A stretch of DNA of 64,000 nucleotides from Epiperipatus broadwayi (Eukaryota; Onychophora; Udeonychophora; Euonychophora; Peripatidae), in contig JAQFVV010000021.1 of NCBI GenBank assembly GCA_028023455.1, positions 2,718,351 through 2,782,350 of the forward strand, given 5' to 3'. The notes under the pieces were generated by a model, which ran no database searches, was not told the DNA's origin, and saw only the letters and a list, made by a program, of their open reading frames with translations. How positions within the stretch are numbered: position 1 is the first letter of the stretch; the number at the start of each line of letters is the position of its first letter. Shown here one piece after another: positions 10,320-21,771 of this stretch. The position numbers were made by a program, and so were the translations under genes.

Positions 10320-11150
10320 TTATTGAATTATATACTAATTATGGATATAACTCTAAGAGTATTGAAAATATATTTTTTTAATTATAAACTGCCTAATTCA
10401 AATATTAATTATAATTATATTATAAATAATATTAGCAGATCTAAGTAATGATAAAAAGTGGATAAAACTTTCATACATTACGTAAAATTTATCATGCATT
10501 ACTAAAAAATAAAAATGATATAAATAAAAGCATTAACATAGGATGGTCACATGATCACATTTCCTATACTAGCACATTAATTGTTGATAACAGAGCAAAA
10601 CTCTCCATACAGTATTGCCACTTGTGCTAAACAGAGTAATCAATGGATGCCAGAAGGCTTGTGCATAAAATCCCTATGTAATTATAAAATAAGAGATAAT
10701 ATAAAATATAGAGAGGAAATTGTATATAAAATTACTTGTGGAAATTACTGCATCATTTATTATATTGGACGTACAGGGAAGCAATTAGATGAAAGAGCAA
10801 AAGAACATAATAATACTATTAATAGAAGAGATAGTAGATCTGCTTATATATTCATTATTTAAAATATGGACATATAATAGATTGTGTCAAAAATATAAGT
10901 CCTTACATTATATTAAAGAAACAAATAGAAGGAAGATATATGAAACCAATTACATTAATTATTACAAAAATAATTGTATGAACATATATAAAACATCAAT
11001 TAATTTGACTAATAATTGGCTAATGATAAATGAATGGAAGGTTATGTAATATACATTTATGCAGGATTTTTGTTTTCATTAAGAAAAATACATACAATTA
11101 TAGCATAAATTTTTTAGTTTATAATCATTACTAATTGTTCATTTATAGCT
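10320..11150 (+). pseudogene. Penelope-like element GIY-YIG endonuclease, inverted right arm
   Basis: From about 10680 the plus strand encodes 'VYKITCGNYCIIYYIGRTG' (10722-10780) and 'DERAKEHNNTINRRD'. This is a GIY-YIG nuclease with the conserved Tyr of 'VYKI', the YIG and the following Arg. After a shift of frame, 'ETNRRKIYETNYINYYKNN' follows to about 11049. GIY-YIG nickases are the integration enzymes of canonical PLEs. The reading frame is broken near 10850. The first third of the 10581-10862 frame is not PLE: it is family B sequence (10575-10675) joined in frame. Confidence 0.7.
10530..10675 (-). repeat. Family B half copy (B2) inside the PLE arm
   Basis: Signatures are GCAAAACTCTCCATACAGTA, ATCAATGGATGCCAGAAGG and TGTGCATAAAATCCCTAT. 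Only one hairpin arm is present. It lies just upstream of the GIY-YIG coding part. Confidence 0.6.
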
Positions 11151-11590
11151 TGGCTCAGATCTTCTGAGCAGGAGTCTCATTGTCTAGTGATAAGATTTTC
11201 ACCCAAGTATCAACATAGAAATGCTCAGGCGCTAGTAGGCAATCTCTGTTTCTTAGCCTGTTTATAATTTCTCTATACACTGTCCATGGTTCCAGACTGT
11301 CTTGTCTAAAGATAAGCCTATTCCTCATTAGCCACATGGCATATAGTAGAAATATTGCCATACTTATTGTGGTGTACATGCCATTCTTTAGAGCTTCGCT
11401 TATTGACAAGATATTCTTATCAGGGGTCATAACTTTTGTCATGATCTCTTGCCTAATTCATGCTATATGAGAGCAATTGAAAAATATATGTTTGATCATT
11501 TCATCTTCTAATTTACATAAATTACATGTTGTATTCAATCTGGAAAATCCTCTTCTGGTCACCAGAAAATGGTTCGTCGAAAATGAGTTT
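11151..11590 (-). pseudogene. LINE ORF2 C-terminal fragment inserted in the PLE arm
   Basis: On the minus strand, 'CNLCKLEDEMIKHIFFNC' (about 11490-11545) is a C-x2-C...H-x4-C motif. A stop follows, then an open frame (11155-11442) with 'AMWLMRNRLIFRQDSLEPW', a tryptophan/arginine-rich block seen at the C-termini of LINE ORF2 proteins. Nothing matching it is found in the left arm (9165-10045), so it inserted after the inverted duplication formed. 5' truncation is typical of LINE insertions. Confidence 0.6.
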
Positions 11591-12080
11591 AGATTATATT
11601 TGATCATTTATGCAAAGTTTTCTTACATGTCTTAAAATATTTATGGTTTTAATAAGTTATAGTTAATTTACACAATAAAAAAAGAAAGATGTCACTAAGT
11701 TTGCATTGTAGATCATAATTGTAAATTAGTTAAAGTACATTGAAAAGGGCAAAAATTAATATTTGCTGAAAGGAGCTTTTTTGTGCATGATTATTGTTAT
11801 ATAATATTTACTAAGTCTGTAACCTCAAGAATATACATCTGAAAAATGTGAAGGTAGGGACCTCTACAGGTCTTAACCACAAGCTTACACTATGGAAGAA
11901 AAGAGAGGAAGCTTGTGGTTAAGACCTGTAGAGGTCCCTACCTTTGCATTTTTCAGACGTATATTCTTGAGGTTACAGCCTTAGTAAATATTACTTAATA
12001 TAATAATGTGCATTTAAAATCAATTTATTGTTATATATATTGTTGCTATTATAAAAGGATATTTTATATTACATCATATC
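11591..12080 (+). repeat. Outer end of PLE inverted right arm
   Basis: Sequence such as TTAGTTAAAGTACATTGAAA and AATATTTGCTGAAAGGAG, and beyond element G TATATTGTTGCT, is the inverse complement of 9165-9330. This shows the palindrome continues across the LINE and G insertions. Confidence 0.75.
11791..12037. mobile_element. Hairpin element G, 221 bp, 13-bp target duplication
   Basis: The element (11804-12024) is flanked by TTATTGTTATATA at 11791-11803 and 12025-12037. Its arms 11803-11885 and 11910-11992 are an 83-bp near-perfect inverted repeat (GGTAGGGACCTCTACAGG / CCTGTAGAGGTCCCTACC) around a 24-nt loop. A tail of about 32 nt follows only on the right side. The paralogous left PLE arm (near 9200-9260) has this site once and uninterrupted, which confirms the insertion boundaries. 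There is no coding capacity. Confidence 0.88.
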
Positions 12081-12940
12081 ATTCATTTATTTAAATTATG
12101 AAATATTTTGGCTCATTGCTAACAGCAATCAAAAAGAAGTTTACACATTTGTTTATGCAACTAAAATCAAAGAATCTACTAATCATCAACTTGCCAAGTT
12201 TCTGACAGCTTATCTGTAGTTTTTCTCTGTGGAATATTGATAATTTCAGACTTTTTTTAAATTAACAAATCAATATTTGTTTTACTTCTAATTTTTATGA
12301 TCAAATGAATAAAAAACTGGCAAAATAACACTAAAAATATCCACAAGAGTGTCAAAGCACAGCCACATCATTACAGTACTCAATAAAGCATCAATTATTA
12401 GAATTATAGAGTTAAATATGCCAAATTATATTATTTTATTAATGATTTTGTAGTATAAATGATATTTTGCTAAATTAAATAGAACTCTATGGTATCATCA
12501 AAGGAAATGTCCTGGAAAAGAATCATATGTGCTAAGTTAAGAATTTGGTTAAAAAAATTATGGAGAAAAGATATACAACCTATAGAAAAGTAGATAATAA
12601 CAATACACATAAATGCATGTTTGGATAATGAACTTAATTAGAATCTCTTAAAGAGAAGGAATGCCAAAAAAATGTCCAAATCAGTTGTATACCAATCTGC
12701 AATAAAAACACGATTTAAACCAAGAAGGCGTACATTAGATTTATTAGTAATAATAGAATACAAATAAAAAATGTGCTTCTCAATTATATAATGCTTCAAT
12801 CTCAATAAAAGGAATGAAGGTATGAAAATGTATTTATTGGAATAAATATTTAAATGATAATTTCTTGCATTAGACTTGTAAGATTTTAAGAAACATTTTA
12901 CAAAATAACTCTATAGTTTGATTTATAATTATGATTACAT
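12081..12940. other. AT-rich DNA, no gene seen
   Basis: Single-copy-looking AT-rich sequence with no domain, repeat or RNA signal that I can support. Confidence 0.5.
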
Positions 12941-12943
12941 TTA

Positions 12944-13345
<402 letters not shown>

Positions 13346-13421
13346 TTACAAAATCACAATATAAACAATATCATAAATTACAAAATATTAATCAAAATAA
13401 CTACATAGATTATAACCAAAA

Positions 13422-14770
13422 TTATAAATATTTTTTAAACATAGCATGTGATATGTGGTCAATATCTAATGAATAAGCAGAGACAAAAGAATTAAACAAC
13501 CTAATATTATTGTAACTGAACTGCCTATGACTACTTGCCAAATAAAAAACACAGCCATTACCATATATATTCTGAACTGAAGTTGATTTAGACTTTCCAA
13601 AAATAATACACATAGTGTAATTTTGTAAAACCCATAATGATGACAAAATGTAAGCAGTGCAACCACCCCTAATAGAAATATCATAAGACAATATACTTTG
13701 GCAACAAGACTCATAAATAGTTGACAAAACAGATCCAGGCAAAAATTTAACTACATAATATAATAAATAATTAATTAAATAACCTTGAACACAAATAAAG
13801 AGTATGACTTGAAAAGATAACTTAGAATCAATAAAAACTCCCAAATAACAATAATTATCAACAAAAACAATGATACCATAAGTACAAATGCTATTACAAT
13901 AAACTCTATATTGGCTACAAACTGAAATATTCAAAGAATGAGAAACAAATTTATACAAAAAAATATATAATTGACTGTCTAACAATTTAACACAAGCCAA
14001 TTACTAATTAAATCCAAATCTATATTAATCACTGAAACAACACCATAAGACAGAGCAATATCATTGGCAAAAACATAAACCACTGAATTCAAAAGCAGTG
14101 CAAAAATATCATTAATACTAATCAAAAATAACATAGGATCAAGTACGGAATCCTGTGGAACTCCATGATTTATCAATTTAAAATCACTAATAGTGCCATG
14201 AATTTTGATTACCTGTTTTTTTTTGTCTTTTAATAACTTTGTAACCAAGAAACAAAATGGCCTCCAAAGCCTTATGAATATAATCCCTGAAGAAGAATTT
14301 TATGATGAACAGAGTCAAATGGTTTAAAAAAGATCTACATATATAACTGCAATCTTAAGACCATTATCTAACTAAGATGTCAAATTATACACATGATTAC
14401 TACGAGCATCTAAAATATATTTTTTTTAGCAACAAAACCATACCGATCCACAGAAATCATTCTATGCTCACTTAAGAAAGATATTTTATCCTTGACTACC
14501 ACCTCAAACAGCTTAGAGATAATTAAAATAATTAAAATATGTCTTTAGTTGCTGGTAAATAATAGATCATCCTTTTTATAGATTGCCATAATGATACAAA
14601 TCTTCAAACATTCAGGAAGTAGACCAGAATTCAATGAAAGATTAAACAAATAAAGCAAAACTGGTATAAATATAAGCTTATTATCTTTTAAAATTTTTGA
14701 AGTTAAATTATCCAAACCAGAAGATCTAGCACTTTTTAAACAATCAAGTGAGATAACTGAGTATCAAAAA
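13422..14770 (-). pseudogene. Jockey/I-like LINE reverse transcriptase remnant
   Basis: The minus strand keeps a recognisable RT order. 'SARSSGLDNLTSKIL' (about 14690-14750) comes first, then 'SGLLPECLKICIIMAIYKK', a palm piece with 'KPFDSVHHKIL', and GVPQDSVLDPMLFLISIND (family GVPQGSVLGPLLF) at about 14120-14170. The catalytic block 'VYVFANDIALSY' has Asn in place of the first catalytic Asp (FADD). Downstream are 'YLGVFIDSKLSF' and 'LPGSVLSTIYESC...QNIYG'. Frameshifts and stops are numerous. The 3' side joins the (AAT)n array. Confidence 0.75.
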
Positions 14771-17740
14771 TAATATTAATACTAATAATGATGGTGATGA
14801 GGATGAAATGTACTGAGAGGTGGGGTATTATTTGTTTTTATAAAATGGGGGAGGGGGATTGTGTATGAAATAAAATAACTATTTGAGTGTAAATGTATGA
14901 TTTGAGGCCTAAATCTTAACTAATCAATATTTTAAAACAGTAATGTACATATGTATGTGTAAGATATAAGATCTGTGTTTGTTTTGTCTATTTTTGTCAG
15001 AAGGAATAAAGAAATTTCTGACGAATATATATTATTAAGGTTGGCATAGGGTTTGTCATTTATTAAAAATAACGTTATGTTCTATCTTAAAAAAATTTGT
15101 CCATATGGAATTCTTTTTTTATTTAGTTTGAACAATTCATTGAAATATGTATTAAAACGCATTTTATTTAAAAGAAGTGGGGATTGAAGTTCAGATTCTT
15201 ATTTTAATGTATGCTAATGAATGAGAGTGCTTTTGGAATTGTCATCATTTAAACAGCAAAGCAGTATTTAATTTTAGATTCCAACTGTATATTACTCATA
15301 CCTTTAGCTTTTAATAATTATTTATTGAATGAATCAAGGCTAAATTGTTAAATGGAATAGTGGAATAGTTTTAGAATTATTTAGAGGCCATTATTTATAT
15401 ATAATAATGTTAAATATTTTGCAAGCAAAACCACCAGTCCACTAAAAAATATGTTAAACATTCATACCATTAAATATATATGAATTTCCCCATTAGAGAA
15501 AAAATAATTCTATAATTAAGTGTGGTGTATCTTAAATTTTATTTAAGGAGTTAGTATGGGATTTGTTCTTGGAGCAGTCTTTATTATACTCTCATGTCTA
15601 GCCTCTTAAAAAGTCCCTCTCAACTCTTGTCCTTTTCACATAGCATTTATGATTAGTAGTTACACTTTTATTATTCTTTTTTTAATCCTATAAGACTTAT
15701 AAAATAAGTTTGCTATGTAAATTGCTTGATTATTTATTTTGCTGTATATTTGGTTGACTTGATAAATAAAGTTATTTGTCTTGATGCCTAGATCAAGAAT
15801 ATCATTAATGATGTTGCTTCCTTATCTATCATCACATTAATATTGCGTGGTTGATCTGCGACGGTATGCTGAGGTATGACTCTTTCAACAACTGTTCATG
15901 ATATCTTGCTAATAGTAAAGGATAAAGATCATTTGCATTGTGATATGGTGTGTAAGCCAACACTCATTCCATTATAGTATATGTATATACATATTCAAAA
16001 TTTTTGGTTTATATCAATGAATCCCTCATACCAAGTCTCCAATAACAGAACAACCCTTTTTAACCTTACATAATGCCCTCCTTTTGCAATCAACTGATGA
16101 GCTAAAGGTATTGATATATTATAAATCTCGTTGATTATGTTGATAGCTCAGTATTTTTAACTGAACGATTCTTATGAGAGATAAAGATTGCAGTTTATCT
16201 ACTTTTAATCCATATGTATATAATTCTTTGTTTATCGACTAATTAACCAATTGTGCTAATAGATTAGTCAATAACCCGGAAATTGCTCAATGTTGGGAAA
16301 ACGCTGAATTTTATTATATATTGAGATAGAGAGACTAATTAAAAAGAGGTTTTTGTTAATTCACGAAGTTATATGTAACTAATTATATTTACTTTATGTT
16401 TTATCACGTATTTGGCGTACGTATTTATACTTGTGTGTGTGTGTGTGTAGTTATATTTTAAATTTTCCTCTCGAAGATAGCTGATAATATATATATATTT
16501 CTGTTATTATCTACAACTTCGTAATGATGAAATGTTAAATAAATGTCTAAAAGCAAAAAAAAAAGCCAATGTTTGAAAAATTTTGAATAGGAGAAAAGGT
16601 AAAAACTAGTGAAATAATATTTTGTTCACATCTATTTCATTTTTTTACCATTTAAGAAAAATAATAAATATACGGGGGATGGGCTTTACGCAGCAGGTAT
16701 AATAAAAGCTAGTAGGTAATAGTGTAAATGAAATCTAATATAGTGATTAATTTAATAAAAATATCTAGAAAGTTTAATAAGAGATAATGTAGAAGGAAAA
16801 ATGAAATTGGAAGGTCTGAGTTAAAAACAGGCTTTTAACAATAAAAGGTTATGCGCAGGTGAAAAATAAATTAAGTTCTGAAAAATATATTAAGTTTATT
16901 GCCTTGAAGGCAGGAAGTATATTCAACAAATGTAGAATTTCTAAGGCGAATGAGAAAATATAGAAATATAAAGTTGGGGGGGGGGATAAAATATAAGGCT
17001 CAATTATTAAAAACGTAAGTGATAAGCAAATCATTTTTGATATACTTTGAAGAGGGAAAAAACAATGTTGAAAACAATAACTTTTTAAATTTGTTAATTA
17101 GAATGGTTTGAATCCAGAGCCAGGTAAAATGTGAAATGGATTTTAGGTTTGTATCAGGTTTAACGGTTTTCTATCAGATATACAGGAACATCCAACACTA
17201 CTAATTATCAGGTACTAGATGATTAAATAGTACTTAGATATGAATAATTAAAAGAATAAATCAAGTAAGGAAAACTGCTTAAACATCACCATTCAGTAAC
17301 TGGAAAGCCTTGTGAAAAATGTTTTCTTCATCTCTGCTCGTCTACAAGGAGCTTTTGGAGAGAACTTTATATGATATCAGCTATTAATGGCCGTTTCCTT
17401 ACCTACAAACATATTTATATGCCCTAAGCAATAAAATCACGAATTGTAAGGAAATTAATATGATTTGCAAACCCAAACTTTTGGAAGAAAAATTGCATTT
17501 AACCTAGTACTGTATACAATGTATATAGATCATTTGATGGATATATTATACGTAAAAAAAGAAAAAAATAGCTTTTTTAAAAATAGATAACCCATTGCAG
17601 ACTATAGGCCTTTCCAAAAATTCCTCGGAATGAGCAATTAGATGGTGACTATCAGGCCAACAAATTGCAAAGTGGTGAGAATTTTAACTAATTTTCCATC
17701 CTTGCTTTATCTTATCGCTAAAAAAAAGCTATCATCATCA
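14771..17740. other. AT-rich intergenic DNA without supported genes
   Basis: Contains a G-rich patch near 14845, a (TG)n run near 16434-16449 and a G run near 16976-16986. Short frames such as 16849-17034 minus have random AT-rich composition. Confidence 0.5.
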
Positions 17741-17779
17741 CCACCACTCCCACTATCATCATCATTGATGATGATGATG

Positions 17780-17838
<59 letters not shown>
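17730..17838. repeat. ATC/GAT then (AAT)n microsatellite
   Basis: TCATCATC, GATGATGATGAT and about twenty AAT units make a compound microsatellite. Overlapping poly-Leu/poly-Ile frames are artefacts. Confidence 0.95.
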
Positions 17839-17839
<1 letters not shown>

Positions 17840-18004
17840 CATTACATATGAGTTTTGCAGTGATGGTACAAACCATATTGTGCATCACAATGCATCTACT
17901 TATAGATAGAACACACTGACTCATTGTTCTATTATTTAATATTTTGTGACGCTGTCATTTAATTTCTTCTATGAATAATGAACTATTTCAAAACCGTATC
18001 TAAT

Positions 18005-18230
18005 TGTAACTCTTCAATGTATTCTATTCTCTGTTATATCATTCCAAAGGAAACAATCAATAACGCAGTTCTTTAGAATATCTTTGAGCTGGTCTTTATA
18101 ATGTAAAAGTGATCTATCTCTAACATAAAAACCAGGCTCATGTTCTCTATAAAACATACTCTTACAAAATTTCCCACTGTTTCTCAGTTTACATATACAA
18201 TCCATCAATGGTGTGATTTTATAATAAAGG
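18005..18230 (-). pseudogene. RTE-like LINE C-terminal fragment
   Basis: The 64-codon minus-strand frame ends with 'LLHYKDQLKDILKNC' and 'FLWNDITENRIH'. This fits the conserved C-terminal block of animal LINE ORF2 proteins written as 'RYKD.LK..L...I....WE..A.DR..WR'. It is severely 5'-truncated. What follows on the minus strand has no further coding. Confidence 0.5.
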
Positions 18231-18700
18231 ACTTTAGTGATTTTATAATAGAGGACTTTATAGGATCACACCCAATAAATGGAAGAACACATTGATTAAC
18301 TTTATGATCATTATTGAATTTTTAAATTTTGATGGACCATCCTTGCTTGAGAAATCATAAAAAGTTTGAATGCCAGAGACACCAGCACTGGAAATAATCT
18401 GAAATTCTTTCACTTCAGAATTTTAAACTTTACTATTGAACTAAATTACTCCATTCTTATATTTTATAATGATTTTATGTTACATAGATATAGAGTCTAA
18501 GACTCCCGTATAATAAATTAGACAAAATAATAGTTTTATATATATATATATGATTTATTTGCAGTAGTTATTTTCATATGATGAAATATTATCTTTCAAT
18601 TTCTTAAAAAAAGCAGGATATCATAGGAATTTATGCTATACTTCAACATTTTCCTTATAACCTTAGTTGTAAACATTAATTCTTATTAAGTGCATGGTCA

Positions 18701-19210
18701 GCACATAAATACAAATAAGACTTTAATCTTAATATTAAGTGCCTTGACTGCTTAAATTCACCATGAGAGCAAGCTTTACAAATCTTAATGCAAGATTACA
18801 ACTTTATAAAGATAAGAGTGGCCATCTTATCTTCAACATACTTTCTAATTATATAGGCAGATCTAAAGCATTTTGATTTGAGAGTGTGAAGCTAGTAAGT
18901 TCTTTACTAATTAAGTCCACTACCTAGTTTAGAAATCAACATTCGCAAAATCTTTCAATTCACAGTGAGTTAATATTTGGATCTTATAATTAAAAATATT
19001 TCAAATCACTTTAAAGTTGTAAACTTAATTTTTATTAAATTGATTTAAAGTTGTAAACTTAATGCTTATTAAATAGGTTGAAGATAAGATGGCTGCTCTT
19101 ATTTTTATAATGTCATAATCTTGTGTTAAAATTTGTAGAGATGACTCTCATGGTAAAATTAAGCACTCAAGGCACATGGTATTAAGGTTAAAGCCTTATA
19201 TGTATTTATA
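18701..19210. repeat. Foldback element with arms of about 130 bp
   Basis: The left arm (about 18705-18833) and right arm (about 19081-19210) are inverted copies. They share CTTTAATCTTAATA, GTGCCTTGA, CACCATGAGAG and AAGAGTGGCCATCTTATCTT. The centre holds a short tandem duplication of GTTGTAAACTTAAT (near 19016 and 19052). The GGCCATCTTATCTT block recalls the centre of family F. Confidence 0.7.
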
Positions 19211-19299
19211 ATCTTAGTATAAATGTATTACATGTGCCTGCAATTTATAAGTTAATTTATATCTTTATGTTAACACTAATCTGGTTTTTTTAAGTATAT

Positions 19300-19302
19300 C
19301 CT

Positions 19303-19374
<72 letters not shown>

Positions 19375-19375
19375 C
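19300..19375. repeat. (TA)n microsatellite
   Basis: A long uninterrupted TA run immediately left of the inverted family A pair. Confidence 0.95.
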
Positions 19376-19386
19376 AAATATATTTT

Positions 19387-20215
19387 ATGTGCCTGAAGTC
19401 AAGATATAATATAGGGGATATCTTCAACCATTTACTCTATCTTATACAACCAATACACATGACTACACATGTGAAAAAGATAAATGATCTTCAATATAAA
19501 TATTTCATGCTGAAACAGCACTCATCATTTGGACCATATTATAATCTCTTCCATATATATATAATCAGTGCTCAGTTTATATTAAGATAGTAAATTGTCA
19601 CACTTTAAGAACAGGTTTCAATCTACTCCATTCTCCAACTTTTTCAGTCATCCATGCCATTGAAAATCTGATGATGGAATGACCAAATTCCTTGTTAATG
19701 CCACTATTATTGTCTAGACCCATGTTGACTTTAAGTCACTCTGACCCTTCATGTATAGGACCTTGACCATTTAAATATACTTACATTAAAAATATTACAA
19801 AATCAGCCTGTATCTTGCCCATTCCACTTGTGTGTAATTAAATGGACAAGGTCCTATACATAAGAGGTCAGAGTGACTTAAGACCAACATGGACATGACA
19901 ATAATATTGGCATTAACAAGTGATTTGGGCATTCCATCATCAGGTTATCAATGGTATGGATAGCTGAAGAGCTAAAGGGTGAAGTAGATTGAAGCCTGTC
20001 CATTAAAGTGTGAAGATTTGCTATTTTAATATAAACTGAGCACTGATTATATATGTGTGCATGGGAGATGATAATCTGAACCAACTGATGAGTGCTGTTT
20101 CAGCATAAAATATGTATATTACCTTTTTCACATGCATGTGGTCATGTGTATTGGTTGTATAAAATAGAGTGAATGACTGAAGGTAGCTTGAAAGTCTGTA
20201 TTCAAACCCTCATTA
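19387..20215. mobile_element. Family A subfamily, inverted pair with arms of about 380 bp
   Basis: The minus copy (about 19390-19775) and plus copy (about 19838-20215) are inverted around a spacer of about 60 nt. Signatures match family A (GTCAGAGTGACTTAA, GATGGAATG, TGAGCACTGATTATATATG). Hammerhead cores are decayed: 19491-19532 minus (C3 changed) and 20091-20122 plus (CTGATGA kept, GAAA read as AAAA). This subfamily uses CAGCAT in stem II and so differs from the copies at 4559-5575. Confidence 0.75.
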
Positions 20216-20545
20216 TTATATATAATATATATTAGATATTAGCCTAAACTATATACAAAATAATGACTCATAATATGTTAATAAACAAGCTCTTGACCTT
20301 GATGTAAGGGTTTGTGTTTTATAATCCCCCTCATTTATTATGATTAAGAAATTATTTTTTGAATGTGTAACTTACAGTCACAATATCTTCCCACTTCACT
20401 AAAAAAATCACATTATTTCCTTAGTCACTTGACTAAAGTTTCATCACTCTCTAATATATATACACTCTACTAACAAAATAACTCACCAAATAAAACAAAA
20501 TGTTATCTCAAATCCATTCTTTTACAACTAATGAAAATTACAAAT
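20216..20545. other. AT-rich DNA, no gene seen
   Basis: Nothing beyond AT-rich sequence and a short TA run near 20220. Confidence 0.5.
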
Positions 20546-21744
20546 TACACCTGGATCTTATTTTATGTGGTAGATAAGTTCCGCAGAAAACCTGCATTAA
20601 AAAAAATCACACAAAAGTAGATTTAACTTACCTTGAAAAATGGGGGATACATTCTGTAATTTTCAGAAATCGCATAAAAGCAAAGCAACAAGAAAAAATT
20701 ACTTTAAAATTCACATTAAAAAAAAAGGAAATAAAGTATGACTAATAAAAAATTTCAAATATTTGAAAAAAATTGATACAAGACTAACTTTTTTTACTTT
20801 TTTTATTAACTACAGTATTTAATTTTACATTTTTTAATACATATTTTAATCATTATCGCTATTTGACAATATGCAGTTCATTTATAAACTGGTAAGAAAT
20901 CAGATTCATCACAAGAGGAAGTACAAATAGTGCCACCTTCAGTCTTGTGTTGTGTTAATGGTTTTCTGCTGACAATGTACTCAGTGATTAAACTTTGAAA
21001 TGATGATTTTACTAATTGTTTATAAAGCTCACGATATCCAGACATACAACTATTGGAATTTAAGAGGTTGTTCATTGCAGCAAACTCTCTCAGATTTCAA
21101 CATTTTCTGATGTTTTTCTTTGACTCATACATCCATGTAAAATCTATGATTAAATGATTTTTACTTATCAAAAAATAATAAATTTGTTTTCATTTGATAG
21201 ATATTTTTGTTTACTACTGAAATAAATTTTAAATGTTCACATTTTGTTTCTATATTTAAAAAATGAGATTGCAATCAAAACAAACAGATTAAACCTTATT
21301 ATTAGAAAGAATATTTTCAGTTTACAAAATCAACAAAATCTTTGTCATTTCTGATTATTTTTAAAATCTAAAAAAAATATTTATTTCTGTTATATCTAAC
21401 AAAATATGTTTTAAAAGTTTAAAATTTTTGAATATTTATTGTGATATTTTTGTACTCAGAAGTATAAATCTATTATTATTTACTCATAAGTAAGATTCTA
21501 AATAGCACCAGGCCATATTCACATTAGCTGCTAATGTAACATTATATTTTTGAAAAAAAAAAGTATTTCAAGTCAAAATAAGTTATTAATAATTAAAATT
21601 TCTCAATATCTAATAAACATAATGAAATATGAACTTTTCATCACATAAAAGAAAACCCACATAAAAAGATATTAAGAAGAAACATGAATCACATAACTTC
21701 AAAATTGCATTTAAAAAATCTGCATAAAATGAGACCCAGGTGTA
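20546..21744. mobile_element. Tigger/pogo-like DNA element, TA target duplication
   Basis: Terminal inverted repeats start CACCTGGATCTTATTTTATG at 20548. The right end is the complement of CACCTGGGTCTCATTTTATG at 21742. Both ends are flanked by TA (20546-20547 and 21743-21744), as for Tc1/mariner/pogo-type transposons. Internal 'CGCATAAAAGCAAAG'-like motifs are typical of non-autonomous Tigger relatives. A 65-codon minus frame (20878-21075, 'SSCDESDFLPVYK' at its end) could be the last piece of a transposase, but no catalytic DDE residue is seen. Confidence 0.65.
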
Positions 21745-21771
21745 TAATATTAACCATAAATAATTGTAATA

